A DNA stretch of 64,000 nt from NCBI RefSeq assembly GCF_004570575.1, contig NZ_SPPD01000007.1, positions 1-64,000 of the forward strand. The letters are read 5' to 3'. This DNA comes from Streptococcus cuniculi. GTDB lineage: Bacteria > Bacillota > Bacilli > Lactobacillales > Streptococcaceae. Position numbers and translations under genes: made by a program. Positions within the stretch are counted from its first letter, which is position 1. Every line of letters starts with the position of its first letter. Under the pieces are notes generated by a model, which was not told where the DNA came from, ran no database searches, and was given only the letters and a program-made list of their open reading frames with translations. Positions 45,171-53,740 of this stretch are shown here, piece after piece.

Positions 45171-45210
45171 CTTTCTTCATAATCTGTCATTTTGGTTGCA
45201 TAATTTGTCT
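45171..45210 (-). promoter_or_regulatory. Candidate LytTR operator of the membrane GH3 gene
   Basis: Direct repeats CATAATCTGTCA (45178-45189) and CATAATTTGTCT (45199-45210) on the plus strand start 21 bp apart, two helical turns. The block lies between the GH3 gene and the divergent response regulator gene and closely matches the block at 41471-41510. Confidence 0.75.
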
Positions 45211-45245
45211 GTTTTCAAATAGTATTCTCTTTGTCTAATTTTTGG

Positions 45246-45251
45246 TATACT
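45246..45251 (+). promoter_or_regulatory. Extended -10 promoter of the two-component system
   Basis: TGGTATACT gives an extended -10 (TG-N-TATACT) about 27 bp before the response regulator ATG; GAAAGGA is the ribosome site. No clear -35 is seen. Confidence 0.6.
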
Positions 45252-45277
45252 AAAGAAAAAGTCAAGAAAGGACCCCT

Positions 45278-45991
45278 ATGAAAATCGCGATTGTCGAAGA
45301 CCAAAAAGTCGAACAAGAAAGATTGACCACGTATATCAAGGACTACTGCCATAGTATCCAGCGGTCTGTAGAGATTACCTGCTTCAACGACGGCATTGAC
45401 ATCACCAGTGATTATCATCATCGTTTTGACATCATCTACTTGGATGTGGAAATGGAAATCATGGATGGCATGACAACTGCCCAAAAGATTCGTGCCGTGG
45501 ATAAAGATGTGCTACTTGTTTTTGTCACCAACCATTCTCAAGTAGCGATTCAGGGCTACGCTGTCGAAGCCATCGACTTTCTCCTCAAACCTCTCAGCAA
45601 TTTTGTATTTGAAGAACACTTCAAAAAAATGCTTCGGAAGTTGCCAACCCCCGAGGAAGAGCAGCAGTATCTCTATGTCAAAAACAAGGCTTCAACCTTT
45701 AAAATCGCCCAAAAAGAGATTTACTATATTGAAAGCGAGGGGCACCAACTCCATATCCATAGCAAGCAAGAGACCATCACCATCAGCAACACCTTAAAAA
45801 ACATGGAACAATTGCTGGATAAAAAGAGCTTCTTCCGCTCTAATTCAGGCTACATTGTCAATCTCGCCTATGTGGAAAAGATTGAGGGAAATCTAGCCTA
45901 TATACAGGGGGAGCCTCTACAAATCAGTCGCCCACGTAGGAAAGATTTCTTGACCGCCCTCACCAACTACATCGGAGATACCCTCTTATGA
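45278..45991 (+). CDS. LytTR-family response regulator (AgrA/ComE type)
   Basis: A 237-aa regulator. CheY receiver at 1-120 (MKIAIVEDQKVEQERL; phospho-acceptor Asp56 in DIIYLDVEMEIMDG; Lys in DFLLKPL), then a LytTR domain at about 140-235 (YYIESEGHQLHIHSKQETI; FFRSNSGYIVNLAYVEKIEG). It overlaps the kinase gene by 4 bases. It likely binds the 21-bp-period repeats in front of the two GH3 genes. No peptide pheromone gene was found nearby, so the input signal is unknown; a sugar or cell-wall signal is possible. Confidence 0.93.
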   Translation: MKIAIVEDQKVEQERLTTYIKDYCHSIQRSVEITCFNDGIDITSDYHHRFDIIYLDVEMEIMDGMTTAQKIRAVDKDVLLVFVTNHSQVAIQGYAVEAIDFLLKPLSNFVFEEHFKKMLRKLPTPEEEQQYLYVKNKASTFKIAQKEIYYIESEGHQLHIHSKQETITISNTLKNMEQLLDKKSFFRSNSGYIVNLAYVEKIEGNLAYIQGEPLQISRPRRKDFLTALTNYIGDTLL

Positions 45992-47298
45992 TAACGCATT
46001 TCCCTGATATTCCACGAGTCTATACAGCACTATCCGAATCAATTGCCTGTTGTCTGGTCTGTTTTCCGCTCATTCTGACTATGAACTGGCTGCGTAGACT
46101 CCGTTCCTTAGCGCTCATCATCGGTCTGCAACTTCTCCTCCAATGGGTAGCTGGACAATTTCCTATTCTCTTGTGGACAGTTGGGATGTTTCTCAATATC
46201 TGCTGGATGTTTGCTTCAATTTACCTCATTGGTGTTCACCAAAAAAAGACAGCTCTTTATTTGACTGCAAAGGCCTTTATTGCAGCAGAGTTAGTCGCTG
46301 CTCTCGCATGGCACCTTTACTGCCTCACGATTTATCAACAACCTGTGGATAACTTGTGGATGCAAGCAGCCTTCATGTTGATCATCACTAGCCTTGCCTT
46401 TCTTCTCTTCCATCAGCAAAATAAAAAAATCAACCTAGAAGAACTCCAACACATCACCGAAACACGAGTTGTTTGGGTGGCCATTTTCACCTCGCTGATA
46501 ATCTTTATGTTGAGTAATATCGGCTTTATCCTGTCTGGAATCCTGCAATTTCAGGATTCAACCAGTATTTTTATCCTCCGAACAACGGTGAATTTCTCTG
46601 GTCTCTTGCTCCTGCTCACCCAAGAATCTCAGCAGTATGATCGCTATCTGCGTGAAGAATTAACTGCTATCCACAACATGTTTCAGTTGCAGTACAAGCA
46701 GTACCAAGCCTACCGAGAAAACAGCGACCTTATCAGTCGCAAAGCCCATGACCTCAAGCATCAGCTCTATATTATCCAGCAAGAAGCTGATAAGCAAAAA
46801 CAACAACAATACCTTAAAGAAATGACCATAGCTATTCAGCATTTTGAGGCAAAGATTGAAACAGGCAATCCTGTCCTTGACACCATTCTGACACAAAAAA
46901 ATCAATACTGTCTCCAAAACGGCATCAATTTTACCTGTATCGTGCAGGGGGAGTCGCTTCATTTCATGGACATCATGGACATTTCTGCCCTCTTTGGAAA
47001 TGCGATTGACAATGCTATTGAAGCAGTGGAACAAATTCCCAATCCTGAACAACGCTTGATGACCTTGAAGGTTTCCCAGCACAGCCAATTTATCGTCATC
47101 CGGCTGGATAATTATGATATTTCAAATCTCGACTTATCCACAGGTCAGTTTCCTAAGACCTCCAAGGCTGATAAAGATTTCCACGGTATCGGCCTAAAAA
47201 GTATGGCCTTCATTGTCCAAAAATACGGTGGCAACCTGACCCTCACCAAGGAAGATTATTGGGTGCAACTGAAAATTTTACTGCCTCTGACTCCCTAA
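45988..47298 (+). CDS. Sensor histidine kinase (AgrC-like, GHKL)
   Basis: A 436-aa membrane kinase with about six N-terminal helices (to residue 210), then a cytosolic kinase core. The phospho-acceptor His lies in SRKAHDLKHQLYII; N box FGNAIDNAIEAVEQ; G box DFHGIGLKSMAFIV. Fits the HPK10 class with LytTR partners. It is translationally coupled to the response regulator (ATGA overlap). The membrane domain resembles peptide-sensing kinases, but no cognate peptide is recognisable. Confidence 0.92.
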   Translation: MITHFPDIPRVYTALSESIACCLVCFPLILTMNWLRRLRSLALIIGLQLLLQWVAGQFPILLWTVGMFLNICWMFASIYLIGVHQKKTALYLTAKAFIAAELVAALAWHLYCLTIYQQPVDNLWMQAAFMLIITSLAFLLFHQQNKKINLEELQHITETRVVWVAIFTSLIIFMLSNIGFILSGILQFQDSTSIFILRTTVNFSGLLLLLTQESQQYDRYLREELTAIHNMFQLQYKQYQAYRENSDLISRKAHDLKHQLYIIQQEADKQKQQQYLKEMTIAIQHFEAKIETGNPVLDTILTQKNQYCLQNGINFTCIVQGESLHFMDIMDISALFGNAIDNAIEAVEQIPNPEQRLMTLKVSQHSQFIVIRLDNYDISNLDLSTGQFPKTSKADKDFHGIGLKSMAFIVQKYGGNLTLTKEDYWVQLKILLPLTP

Positions 47299-47336
47299 AT
47301 GCGGGGCTGGGCTATAAAAAGTCCAAACCTAAATAT

Positions 47337-47392
47337 AAAAAGCGGACAAAACTAGTTTTCTGGCACTCAGAATTCTGTGTTGTTCGCTTTTT
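47337..47392 (+). terminator. Terminator after the kinase gene
   Basis: AAAAAGCG (47337-47344) and CGCTTTTT (47385-47392) pair, with extended partial complementarity inside (GACAA and TTGTT) and a loop that can fold further. A T run ends the 3' arm. Confidence 0.55.
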
Positions 47393-47508
47393 GTATCTCA
47401 TTTATCAATTTGAAGATTTGATGATAAAGAATCTCCCCAGACTCGCTTGTTTATAGTTCAATAAACATCACGAAATGAAGGCAGTTTTTGATGGTGGAAG
47501 AGTGTCCA

Positions 47509-48852
47509 TCATTCTTTCCAGTCCATTTCTAAATAATCCACAGGAATTTCTTTCATTTCATCGATCATCATACCGACATACTCCACCAGCATACTTTGAG
47601 GTTCTTGTTTGAGCAAGGTTGCATAGGCTGAGTTGGTATAGACATGGTTTTCAATCCACTCCTCGCTCAAGTGCTCACCTGAAAAGAAGGCTAGATTGAG
47701 TGGCGCCATGATTTCAGCTAGTTGGTCTGCAAATTTCCTGTCATAGGCAGCTTCGTCATGTAAGGCAGTATGAACCATTATCTCACTCGCTCGATTGAAA
47801 ACATCCACCAGATAGCTCTTGTGGTCAGCCAAATCGGAGTTGGCATTCTTTTTCCACAGGTCGACATCAAGTCCTGTCTGTTGATAGATGAGACGATTCT
47901 CTTTGAGAGACAAACGACCGATGGTCATTGGATACATGGAAAAAGCACCATTTACCATCTCTGTAAGCGTCGATCGCTCACCCTTAAACTGTGCGATATG
48001 CTGGGTGTGGATATGACCCGAAAAAGTCAACGGAATACCATATTGATCATACAACTCCCGCAGATCAACCGCATTGTCGAGTGTGAATCCCCGCGTCAGT
48101 GATGCATGTTGATCCAATACATTGTGGTGCATGATGGGAATCACGGAAACACCTGCGGATTGAGCACCCTCCAGTTGCTCTTTAATCCAAGCCAAGGTCT
48201 CCTTTTTGAGACGACCGTTTGTCGCAGGAGCACCTTTACCAAAACCATCCGCATAGATATTACTATCAACCATGAGCAGCCACAGATTTTCAAAAGGTTT
48301 TGCCATATAGCTAAGAGAAGCCCTATCCCGCTGACTGGCTTGAGCATATCCATAGTCGGCAAATAGGGTCTCAAAATCCTGCCTACTCACCTGATCTGTC
48401 CTAACTTGCTCCTCTCCTTTAAAACCACGCGCCCAACCGCTCGCAATATCATGGTTCCCTAGTATAACCAGTACCTCTGTTCCAGCAGCTTCCAGAGCCT
48501 TAAAATGCCCGGCCAAATCTTCCATGCTTCTCTTCTCACCGTTTAAGCTCAAATCCCCGCTAACAATCAGGAGTTTGGGCTTTTCTTTTTGGACTTGAGC
48601 CACCAAGGCCTCCATTCGCTCCTTACTGTAGCAAACATCCTTTCCTGCAGCCGTATTCTGAATAACAGAGAACGCCTTGCCATTGTCATGTAGGCTGGGT
48701 GAGAGATAGTGGATATCGGTTATCAGCCAGATTTGCTGAGAGTCTGTCCAACTATCTGCCACATAGGCATCCTTTTCTGCTGATTGCTGCGACAGGAAAA
48801 ACAGCAAACCAACCCCTAGACAGACTAGATACAACCAATAGCGCTTTTTCAT
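47509..48852 (-). CDS. Membrane-anchored metallophosphoesterase
   Basis: A 447-aa protein with an N-terminal membrane anchor (YWLYLVCLGVGLLFFLS), then a calcineurin-like phosphoesterase domain on the outer face. Metal ligands: ITDIHYL (DxH), VSGDLSLNGEK (GDxx), ILGNHDIAS (GNHD), IMHHN and FSGHIHTQH (GHxH). The substrate is unknown (cyclic nucleotide, nucleotide or phospholipid). It converges on the two-component system and precedes nothing on its strand for 200 bp. Confidence 0.88.
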   Translation of the reverse strand: MKKRYWLYLVCLGVGLLFFLSQQSAEKDAYVADSWTDSQQIWLITDIHYLSPSLHDNGKAFSVIQNTAAGKDVCYSKERMEALVAQVQKEKPKLLIVSGDLSLNGEKRSMEDLAGHFKALEAAGTEVLVILGNHDIASGWARGFKGEEQVRTDQVSRQDFETLFADYGYAQASQRDRASLSYMAKPFENLWLLMVDSNIYADGFGKGAPATNGRLKKETLAWIKEQLEGAQSAGVSVIPIMHHNVLDQHASLTRGFTLDNAVDLRELYDQYGIPLTFSGHIHTQHIAQFKGERSTLTEMVNGAFSMYPMTIGRLSLKENRLIYQQTGLDVDLWKKNANSDLADHKSYLVDVFNRASEIMVHTALHDEAAYDRKFADQLAEIMAPLNLAFFSGEHLSEEWIENHVYTNSAYATLLKQEPQSMLVEYVGMMIDEMKEIPVDYLEMDWKE

Positions 48853-49045
48853 ACAATACCCTCCATTCTCCTTCCTATTATATCACCTTTTTCCCACCTT
48901 ATCAGCCTCATCATTTACTCTTTATCATCATAGGCACATCACCCTGTAAAGTTGACGACCAAAAATGAGGAGACTGTGGCTTTTTAGCTCAGCCTCTTAA
49001 AACAGAGGACACTGTATGCTTTTATAATCGCTTCCCTTTACTCCA

Positions 49046-49082
49046 TAAAAAGAAGCTGAGGGGTCATTTCCTCAACTTCTTC
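49046..49082 (-). terminator. Terminator after the flavoprotein gene
   Basis: AGAAGCTGAGG and CCTCAACTTCT pair (one G-U) around a short loop; the minus-strand 3' arm ends in a T run. It begins about 10 bp from the stop codon. The rest of the 48853-49091 gap shows nothing I recognise. Confidence 0.75.
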
Positions 49083-49091
49083 ATAAATGTA

Positions 49092-50606
49092 TTAGTTTTT
49101 CACGAATTTCGCGGATTGTTCTCCAGCTTGGCGACCAAATACGATAATATCTGCAACGGCGTTCCCACCGATACGGTTTTTACCGTGCACACCACCAGTC
49201 ACCTCACCGGCTGCGTAAAGACCTGGAATCGCTTGACCTTCTTTGTTCAAGACCTCAGTGTTGGTATTAATTTTCAGACCACCCATCGTGTGGTGTACCC
49301 CTGGTGCAATCTTAATTGCATAGTAAGGAGCAGTGTCTAAGGCATGGTCCATACCACTTGAACGGCCAAAGGCTGCATCGCTTTTATCCGCAACGGCTTT
49401 GTTCCATGTCTCCAAGGTTGTTTGCAAGGCATCTTCTGGAACATCGATGGCTTTTGCAAGATCCGCAACTGTTTCCCCTGATTTTACAAGGCCTTTTTTC
49501 TCATATTGAGCGATTGCTTTTACGCGATCTTTCAAGGCTGAATCAAAGACTACGTAAGCGTAGTTTGGATCTAAACCATTGATGGCTGCTGAAACTTTAT
49601 CACGAGTTTCTAATTCATTGAAGAAACGCTCACCTTTTGAGTTGACCAGAATTGCACCTTCACCACGAATCGCTTCTGTAATCAAGTAAGATTTTTCCTG
49701 CTCTACAGTTGGGTGAATTTGGATTTGTTCCATGTCGACTGTTGCAGCGCCTTTTGCTTCTGCAAGGGCAATACCATCACCCGTTGATCCTGCTTGGTTG
49801 GTTGTGACATAGCCTTTTAATTTTGGATTCAACTGTGCAACCTTATCCAAGTCAGCACCGAAACCACCTGTCGCAAGTACGACCGCTTTTGCAGCAACCT
49901 TCTTCGTTTTGCCGTCAATTGTTACTTCCACACCTGAAATCTTACCGTCTTTTTCTTCAAGATTTGTCACGTCCGCATTGACAAACATTGGGATTTTACG
50001 TTCTGCCAAGTTGTGGTAAAGACCTGTTACGAGGTAACCACCAACTGCTGAACCATCTGCTGGGCGGTGAGTCCGTTTTTCACTCATCCCACCAGTAGTT
50101 GTGATATTGCTAAGGGTAATTCCCATGCCATCCAACCAATCAATAGCAGAGGCAGAATTGTCTACCAAGTAGCGAAGCAATTCTGGATCGTTTGTTCCGC
50201 CGCCACCTTTAAGAGTTTCTTCGTAGAACTTGTCGTTTGAATCTTTGATTCCTTCTTTATCTTGGAATTTTGTTTGAGAGGCATTCATACCTGCAGATGA
50301 CTTAGCTGTATTTCCGCCAACTTCTCCCATTTTCTCAAGAACCGCTACGCTCGCTCCTGCATCATGAGCAGAAACTGCCGCAGCCATACCTGCACCACCT
50401 GAACCGATAACAAGGACATCATAGCTATCTTTCAATTCAGCCGGATCTGTGTAGACCTTCTCTGACGCTCCTGAAACAGCCTCTTCTTTTGAAGAGGAAG
50501 CCGGAGTTGACGATTCTACTGTATTGCTTGATTTGCTTCCACAGGCAATCAAGAAAACAGTAGCAAGCAAACTAAGTAAGGCACCGAGCCAAACTTTTTT
50601 CTTCAT
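49092..50606 (-). CDS. Lipoprotein FAD-dependent fumarate-reductase-like flavoprotein
   Basis: A 504-aa flavoprotein with a lipoprotein signal (LIACGSKSS; lipid Cys22) and a Ser/Thr linker, so it is extracytoplasmic. It has an FAD-binding Rossmann start (YDVLVIGSGGAGMAAAVSA), the active-site THRPADGSAVGG and AIRGEGAILVNSKGERF blocks, and a C-terminal HHTMGGLKINTNTEVL and GLYAAGEVTGGVHGKNRIGG. This is the flavocytochrome c/FrdA family (fumarate or urocanate reductase). The FMN-binding domain usually present in Gram-positive extracellular reductases is absent, so electrons must come from a separate partner. Single gene with terminator. Confidence 0.9.
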   Translation of the reverse strand: MKKKVWLGALLSLLATVFLIACGSKSSNTVESSTPASSSKEEAVSGASEKVYTDPAELKDSYDVLVIGSGGAGMAAAVSAHDAGASVAVLEKMGEVGGNTAKSSAGMNASQTKFQDKEGIKDSNDKFYEETLKGGGGTNDPELLRYLVDNSASAIDWLDGMGITLSNITTTGGMSEKRTHRPADGSAVGGYLVTGLYHNLAERKIPMFVNADVTNLEEKDGKISGVEVTIDGKTKKVAAKAVVLATGGFGADLDKVAQLNPKLKGYVTTNQAGSTGDGIALAEAKGAATVDMEQIQIHPTVEQEKSYLITEAIRGEGAILVNSKGERFFNELETRDKVSAAINGLDPNYAYVVFDSALKDRVKAIAQYEKKGLVKSGETVADLAKAIDVPEDALQTTLETWNKAVADKSDAAFGRSSGMDHALDTAPYYAIKIAPGVHHTMGGLKINTNTEVLNKEGQAIPGLYAAGEVTGGVHGKNRIGGNAVADIIVFGRQAGEQSAKFVKN

Positions 50607-50755
50607 AATAAACCTTCTCCTTTTCTTTTGGTTACTGTCCTATTTTACCCTATTTAGTAATTGGTTGCAACTATTTTTGTAAATTTTTTCACAAGTCTGG
50701 TGCTACTCCACGGAGACAACACCTTTCCTAGAAATCATTCGTTTCTGAGCAAGAC

Positions 50756-50781
50756 AAAAAGCCCACTGTTGCAGGCTTTTT
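50756..50781 (-). terminator. rpsD terminator
   Basis: AAAAAGCC (50756-50763) and GGCTTTTT (50774-50781) form an 8-bp stem with a 10-base loop, 16 bp after the rpsD stop; the minus strand ends in T. Confidence 0.8.
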
Positions 50782-50796
50782 GCAAGGTATTCAAAA

Positions 50797-51408
50797 TTAA
50801 AGCATTTTGTTATAGAATTCAACGACAAGCGCTTCGTTAATTTCTGGGTTGATTTCGTCGCGCTCTGGAAGGCGAGTCAATGATCCTTCGAGTTTTTCAG
50901 CGTCGAATGATACGAATGCTGGACGTCCAAGAGTTGCTTCAACCGCTTCAAGGATTGCAGGCACTTTCATTGATTTTTCACGAACTGAAATCACTTGACC
51001 AACTTCAACACGGTAGCTAGGGATGTCAACGCGTTTTCCGTCAACAAGGATGTGACCGTGGTTTACAAATTGACGTGCTTGACGACGAGTAGTTGCAAGA
51101 CCTAGACGGTAAACAACGTTGTCCAAACGACGCTCTAGAAGAAGCATGAAGTTGAAACCAAGGATTCCGCCTTTGATTTTAGTAGCTTGTACGAACAAGT
51201 TACGGAATTGTTTTTCACCTACGCCGTAAGAGAAACGAAGTTTTTGTTTCTCAGCCAATTGCAAACCGTATTCTGACAATTTGCTGCGGTTGTTTGGTCC
51301 GTGTTGACCTGGTACGTAGTTACGACGAGCAAGCTCTTTACCTGTACCTGTAAGTGACAAACCAAGACGACGAGCTTGTTTCCAAGATGGTCCTGTATAA
51401 CGTGACAT
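50797..51408 (-). CDS. rpsD: 30S ribosomal protein S4
   Basis: A 203-aa S4 protein: [21 protein letters not shown] at the N-terminus, S4 RNA-binding domain with [23 protein letters not shown]. The real start is the ATG at 51408 (GGAGG 8-9 bases upstream), not the long upstream open frame. It nucleates 30S assembly and in Firmicutes represses its own mRNA. It is transcribed alone, as in bacilli. Confidence 0.97.
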   Translation of the reverse strand: MSRYTGPSWKQARRLGLSLTGTGKELARRNYVPGQHGPNNRSKLSEYGLQLAEKQKLRFSYGVGEKQFRNLFVQATKIKGGILGFNFMLLLERRLDNVVYRLGLATTRRQARQFVNHGHILVDGKRVDIPSYRVEVGQVISVREKSMKVPAILEAVEATLGRPAFVSFDAEKLEGSLTRLPERDEINPEINEALVVEFYNKML

Positions 51409-51560
51409 AATAATGTCCTCCATAAAATAGTTTTTATGGAAATAGTCTTTGAGAAATCCTGATTCGTGCAGATACCCTTCGCCTAAACAGCTAAGGTTAC
51501 TTCTATTGCAAAGTACCTGTTGACGAGCTTCATATTCCTCTGCTGCTATTTCACACAAGG
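51409..51560 (-). promoter_or_regulatory. rpsD 5' leader with RBS-sequestering hairpin (S4-leader-like)
   Basis: An extended -10 (TGTTATACT near 51567-51575) puts the transcript start about 150 bases before the ATG. CCATAAAA (51432-51439 complement) and TTTTATGG (51420-51427 complement) form an 8-bp stem with a 4-base loop whose 3' side runs into GGAGG, so it can mask the ribosome site. Long structured leaders of rpsD in Firmicutes bind S4 for autoregulation; that function here is inferred. Confidence 0.55.
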
Positions 51561-51577
51561 AACAGTATAACATAGAA

Positions 51578-51600
51578 AAAAGGCTTTGTAAAGCCTTTTG
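51578..51600 (-). terminator. Terminator before the rpsD promoter
   Basis: AAAAGGCTTT and AAAGCCTTTT form a 10-bp stem with a 2-base centre, followed by T on the minus strand. It ends the small membrane-anchored gene upstream. Confidence 0.8.
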
Positions 51601-51629
51601 AATGGTTTAGTCCTTACTCAGTATTTTTC

Positions 51630-52070
51630 TTAACGACCTAGAGCTGTCCGATCAATCATCCTCACACTCTCAGGTAGACGACCCTCACTAGTTGGAGGTT
51701 CTTTGCGCTTCAACTCTCCATCTGGATGTTCTCTCGCTTCATAAGCCCAAACCTCATGTTCAGAATCTCCTATCTCATAGTCAAAACTTGGTCCACCTAT
51801 TATAAATTCATGGCTGCCGTTTACTGTAATATCAAATGAATATACATGTGTTCCCAAACCAAAAGAATGGACTTCAAAATTATCATACTCGATCGACTCT
51901 ATGTTTTCATAATTGTTGTAAATATAGAGGGCAGAGTCTCCAACTAAAATTTCTCGATTTTCTCTATCTTCAACGCCTTTTGAACACCTCACTAGAAATA
52001 GTGATAGCACCAAAAATAGAATCAATCCAAAACAACCGAGACAACAACCTTTTATAAATTTTAAAAACAT
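51630..52070 (-). CDS. Small membrane-anchored protein of unknown function
   Basis: A 146-aa protein. A Cys-rich basic start (MFLKFIKGCCLGCFGLILFL) and hydrophobic segment to about residue 28 precede RCSKG; the Cys might be a poor lipobox (LVRC). The remaining 115 residues are acidic and beta-rich (YIYNNYENIESIEYD; HVYSFDITVNGSHEF) and face outside. I do not recognise the family. It follows veg by 28 bp and is probably the last gene of that transcript, ended by the terminator at 51578-51600. Confidence 0.7.
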   Translation of the reverse strand: MFLKFIKGCCLGCFGLILFLVLSLFLVRCSKGVEDRENREILVGDSALYIYNNYENIESIEYDNFEVHSFGLGTHVYSFDITVNGSHEFIIGGPSFDYEIGDSEHEVWAYEAREHPDGELKRKEPPTSEGRLPESVRMIDRTALGR

Positions 52071-52098
52071 AGCTCTTCCATTTTAAATGACTGTACAA

Positions 52099-52350
52099 CT
52101 AATCCAAATAATGAATCAAAATCTTTTCGGTTAAGACATCAGAATACGTATAAGATTCCACAAAGGTATTGTTGGGATCTTCGTATTCGACGATGAAGAC
52201 GGATTGGTAGACCTCCGTAATTCGACCTTGTTTGTTTTTCTCGCGTTTGCGACCATTTTCAAGGGTCAGCTCGACAATTTGTCCCTCGTGGTTTTTAATA
52301 TCTTCTTTGATTTGCTTCATCTTCGCAACGTCTGTAAATGCATCACTCAT
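52099..52350 (-). CDS. veg: Veg protein
   Basis: An 83-aa protein with the Veg signature: IKNHEGQIVELTLENGRKR, then GRITEVYQSVFIVEYED and SYTYSDVLTEKI. In B. subtilis Veg stimulates biofilm matrix genes, by antagonising SinR. The N-terminus is a little longer than in B. subtilis. It starts 2 bp after the dnaB stop, so it belongs to the rplI-dnaB-veg transcript. Confidence 0.88.
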   Translation of the reverse strand: MSDAFTDVAKMKQIKEDIKNHEGQIVELTLENGRKREKNKQGRITEVYQSVFIVEYEDPNNTFVESYTYSDVLTEKILIHYLD

Positions 52351-52352
52351 TC

Positions 52353-53708
52353 TTATCCATCCTCTCTCTTGGAAATACTTGAAAACTTGTTATACTCTTT
52401 TTGGAACATTAATTCGACGGTTCCACGCGCCCCCGAACGGTTTTTTTCAATAATCACCTCAACAGTGTTATTGGGAATGCCTCCGTCTTCTTGCTCTCCG
52501 CGTTCATAGTAATCATCACGATACAAGAAAGCAACGATATCCGCATCCTGCTCGATAGAGCCTGACTCACGAATGTCGGACAAGACTGGTCGCTTATCCT
52601 GACGTTGCTCCACCCCACGCGAAAGCTGACTGAGGGCGATGACTGGTACTTTCAATTCCTTGGCTAAAATCTTTAATTGCCGTGAAATTTCAGATACCTC
52701 CTGCTGGCGGTTTTCCCGACCAGTCCCTGTAATCAACTGCAAGTAGTCAATCAAAATCAAACCAAGATTGCCAGTTTCCTGGGCTAACTTACGGGAGCGA
52801 GAACGAATCTCTGTGATCTTAATCCCTGGCGTATCATCGATGTAAATACTCGCATTGGCTAGGTTGGCCTGCGCCATGGTCAGCTTCTGCCATTCCTCAT
52901 CTGTCAAATGACCTGTCCGAATGGATCGCGAATTAATCATTCCTTCGGCAGCAAGCATCCGGTCAACCAAACTTTCTGCTCCCATTTCCAGAGAAAAGAT
53001 GGCGACGGTCTTACCTAATTTTGTACCAATATTTTGCGCAATATTGAGAGCGAAGGCGGTTTTTCCGACCGCAGGACGAGCCGCTAGAATAATTAGCTCC
53101 TCTTCGTGTAAACCTGTCGTCATGGCATCTAGGGCTGGATACCCCGTCGCAATTCCTGTAATATCAGAAGTTTGGCGTGAACGAATTTCAAGGTTTTCAA
53201 AGTTGAGATTCAAAATATCTTCAATCTGCTTGAAACCGCTCCGGCTAGCACCTTCGCTGACATCGATTAAGGCTTTTTCCGCACGCGCAATGATCTCATC
53301 GGACCCATCTGCCCCATCATAGGCTTGGTTGATCGAATCGGTCAATCGCGCAATCAGTTTGCGTAAATTCGATTTTTCAGCAACAATCTTGGCATAAAAC
53401 TCGGCATTGGCAGAGGTTGGTACCGAATTGATGACCTCGGCTAAATAGCTCAAGCCACCAATATTTTCTAAATCACCATGGTTGGCCAAGTAGTTGCGCA
53501 TGGTCGTTGCATCGATGACCTCATGCCGATCTGAAAGAGCAATCATGGCTTTAAAAATCAACTGGTGGGCATATTTGAAAAAATCATCTGCTTCAATATA
53601 TTCGCGGACAAAGACCAGCTTTCCCTCGTCGATGAAAATCGCACCAAGGACCGACTGCTCCGCCAAAATATCTTGAGGTTGCACACGCAATTCATCTAAT
53701 TCTGCCAA
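52353..53708 (-). CDS. dnaB: Replicative DNA helicase DnaB
   Basis: About 451 aa. N-terminal helical domain (PQDILAEQSVLGAIFID), then a RecA-like helicase domain with Walker A AARPAVGKTAFALNIA and ILIDYLQLI. It unwinds DNA at the fork. Start: the longer open frame begins at GTG 53717, which abuts the AGGAGG; the TTG at 53708 is 8 bases after AGGAGG and gives MAELDELRVQPQD, matching homologues, so TTG is preferred. It is 32 bp downstream of rplI. Confidence 0.95.
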   Translation of the reverse strand: MAELDELRVQPQDILAEQSVLGAIFIDEGKLVFVREYIEADDFFKYAHQLIFKAMIALSDRHEVIDATTMRNYLANHGDLENIGGLSYLAEVINSVPTSANAEFYAKIVAEKSNLRKLIARLTDSINQAYDGADGSDEIIARAEKALIDVSEGASRSGFKQIEDILNLNFENLEIRSRQTSDITGIATGYPALDAMTTGLHEEELIILAARPAVGKTAFALNIAQNIGTKLGKTVAIFSLEMGAESLVDRMLAAEGMINSRSIRTGHLTDEEWQKLTMAQANLANASIYIDDTPGIKITEIRSRSRKLAQETGNLGLILIDYLQLITGTGRENRQQEVSEISRQLKILAKELKVPVIALSQLSRGVEQRQDKRPVLSDIRESGSIEQDADIVAFLYRDDYYERGEQEDGGIPNNTVEVIIEKNRSGARGTVELMFQKEYNKFSSISKREDG

Positions 53709-53740
53709 GATTCTCACCTCCTATCTCTGGTATGATTGAC

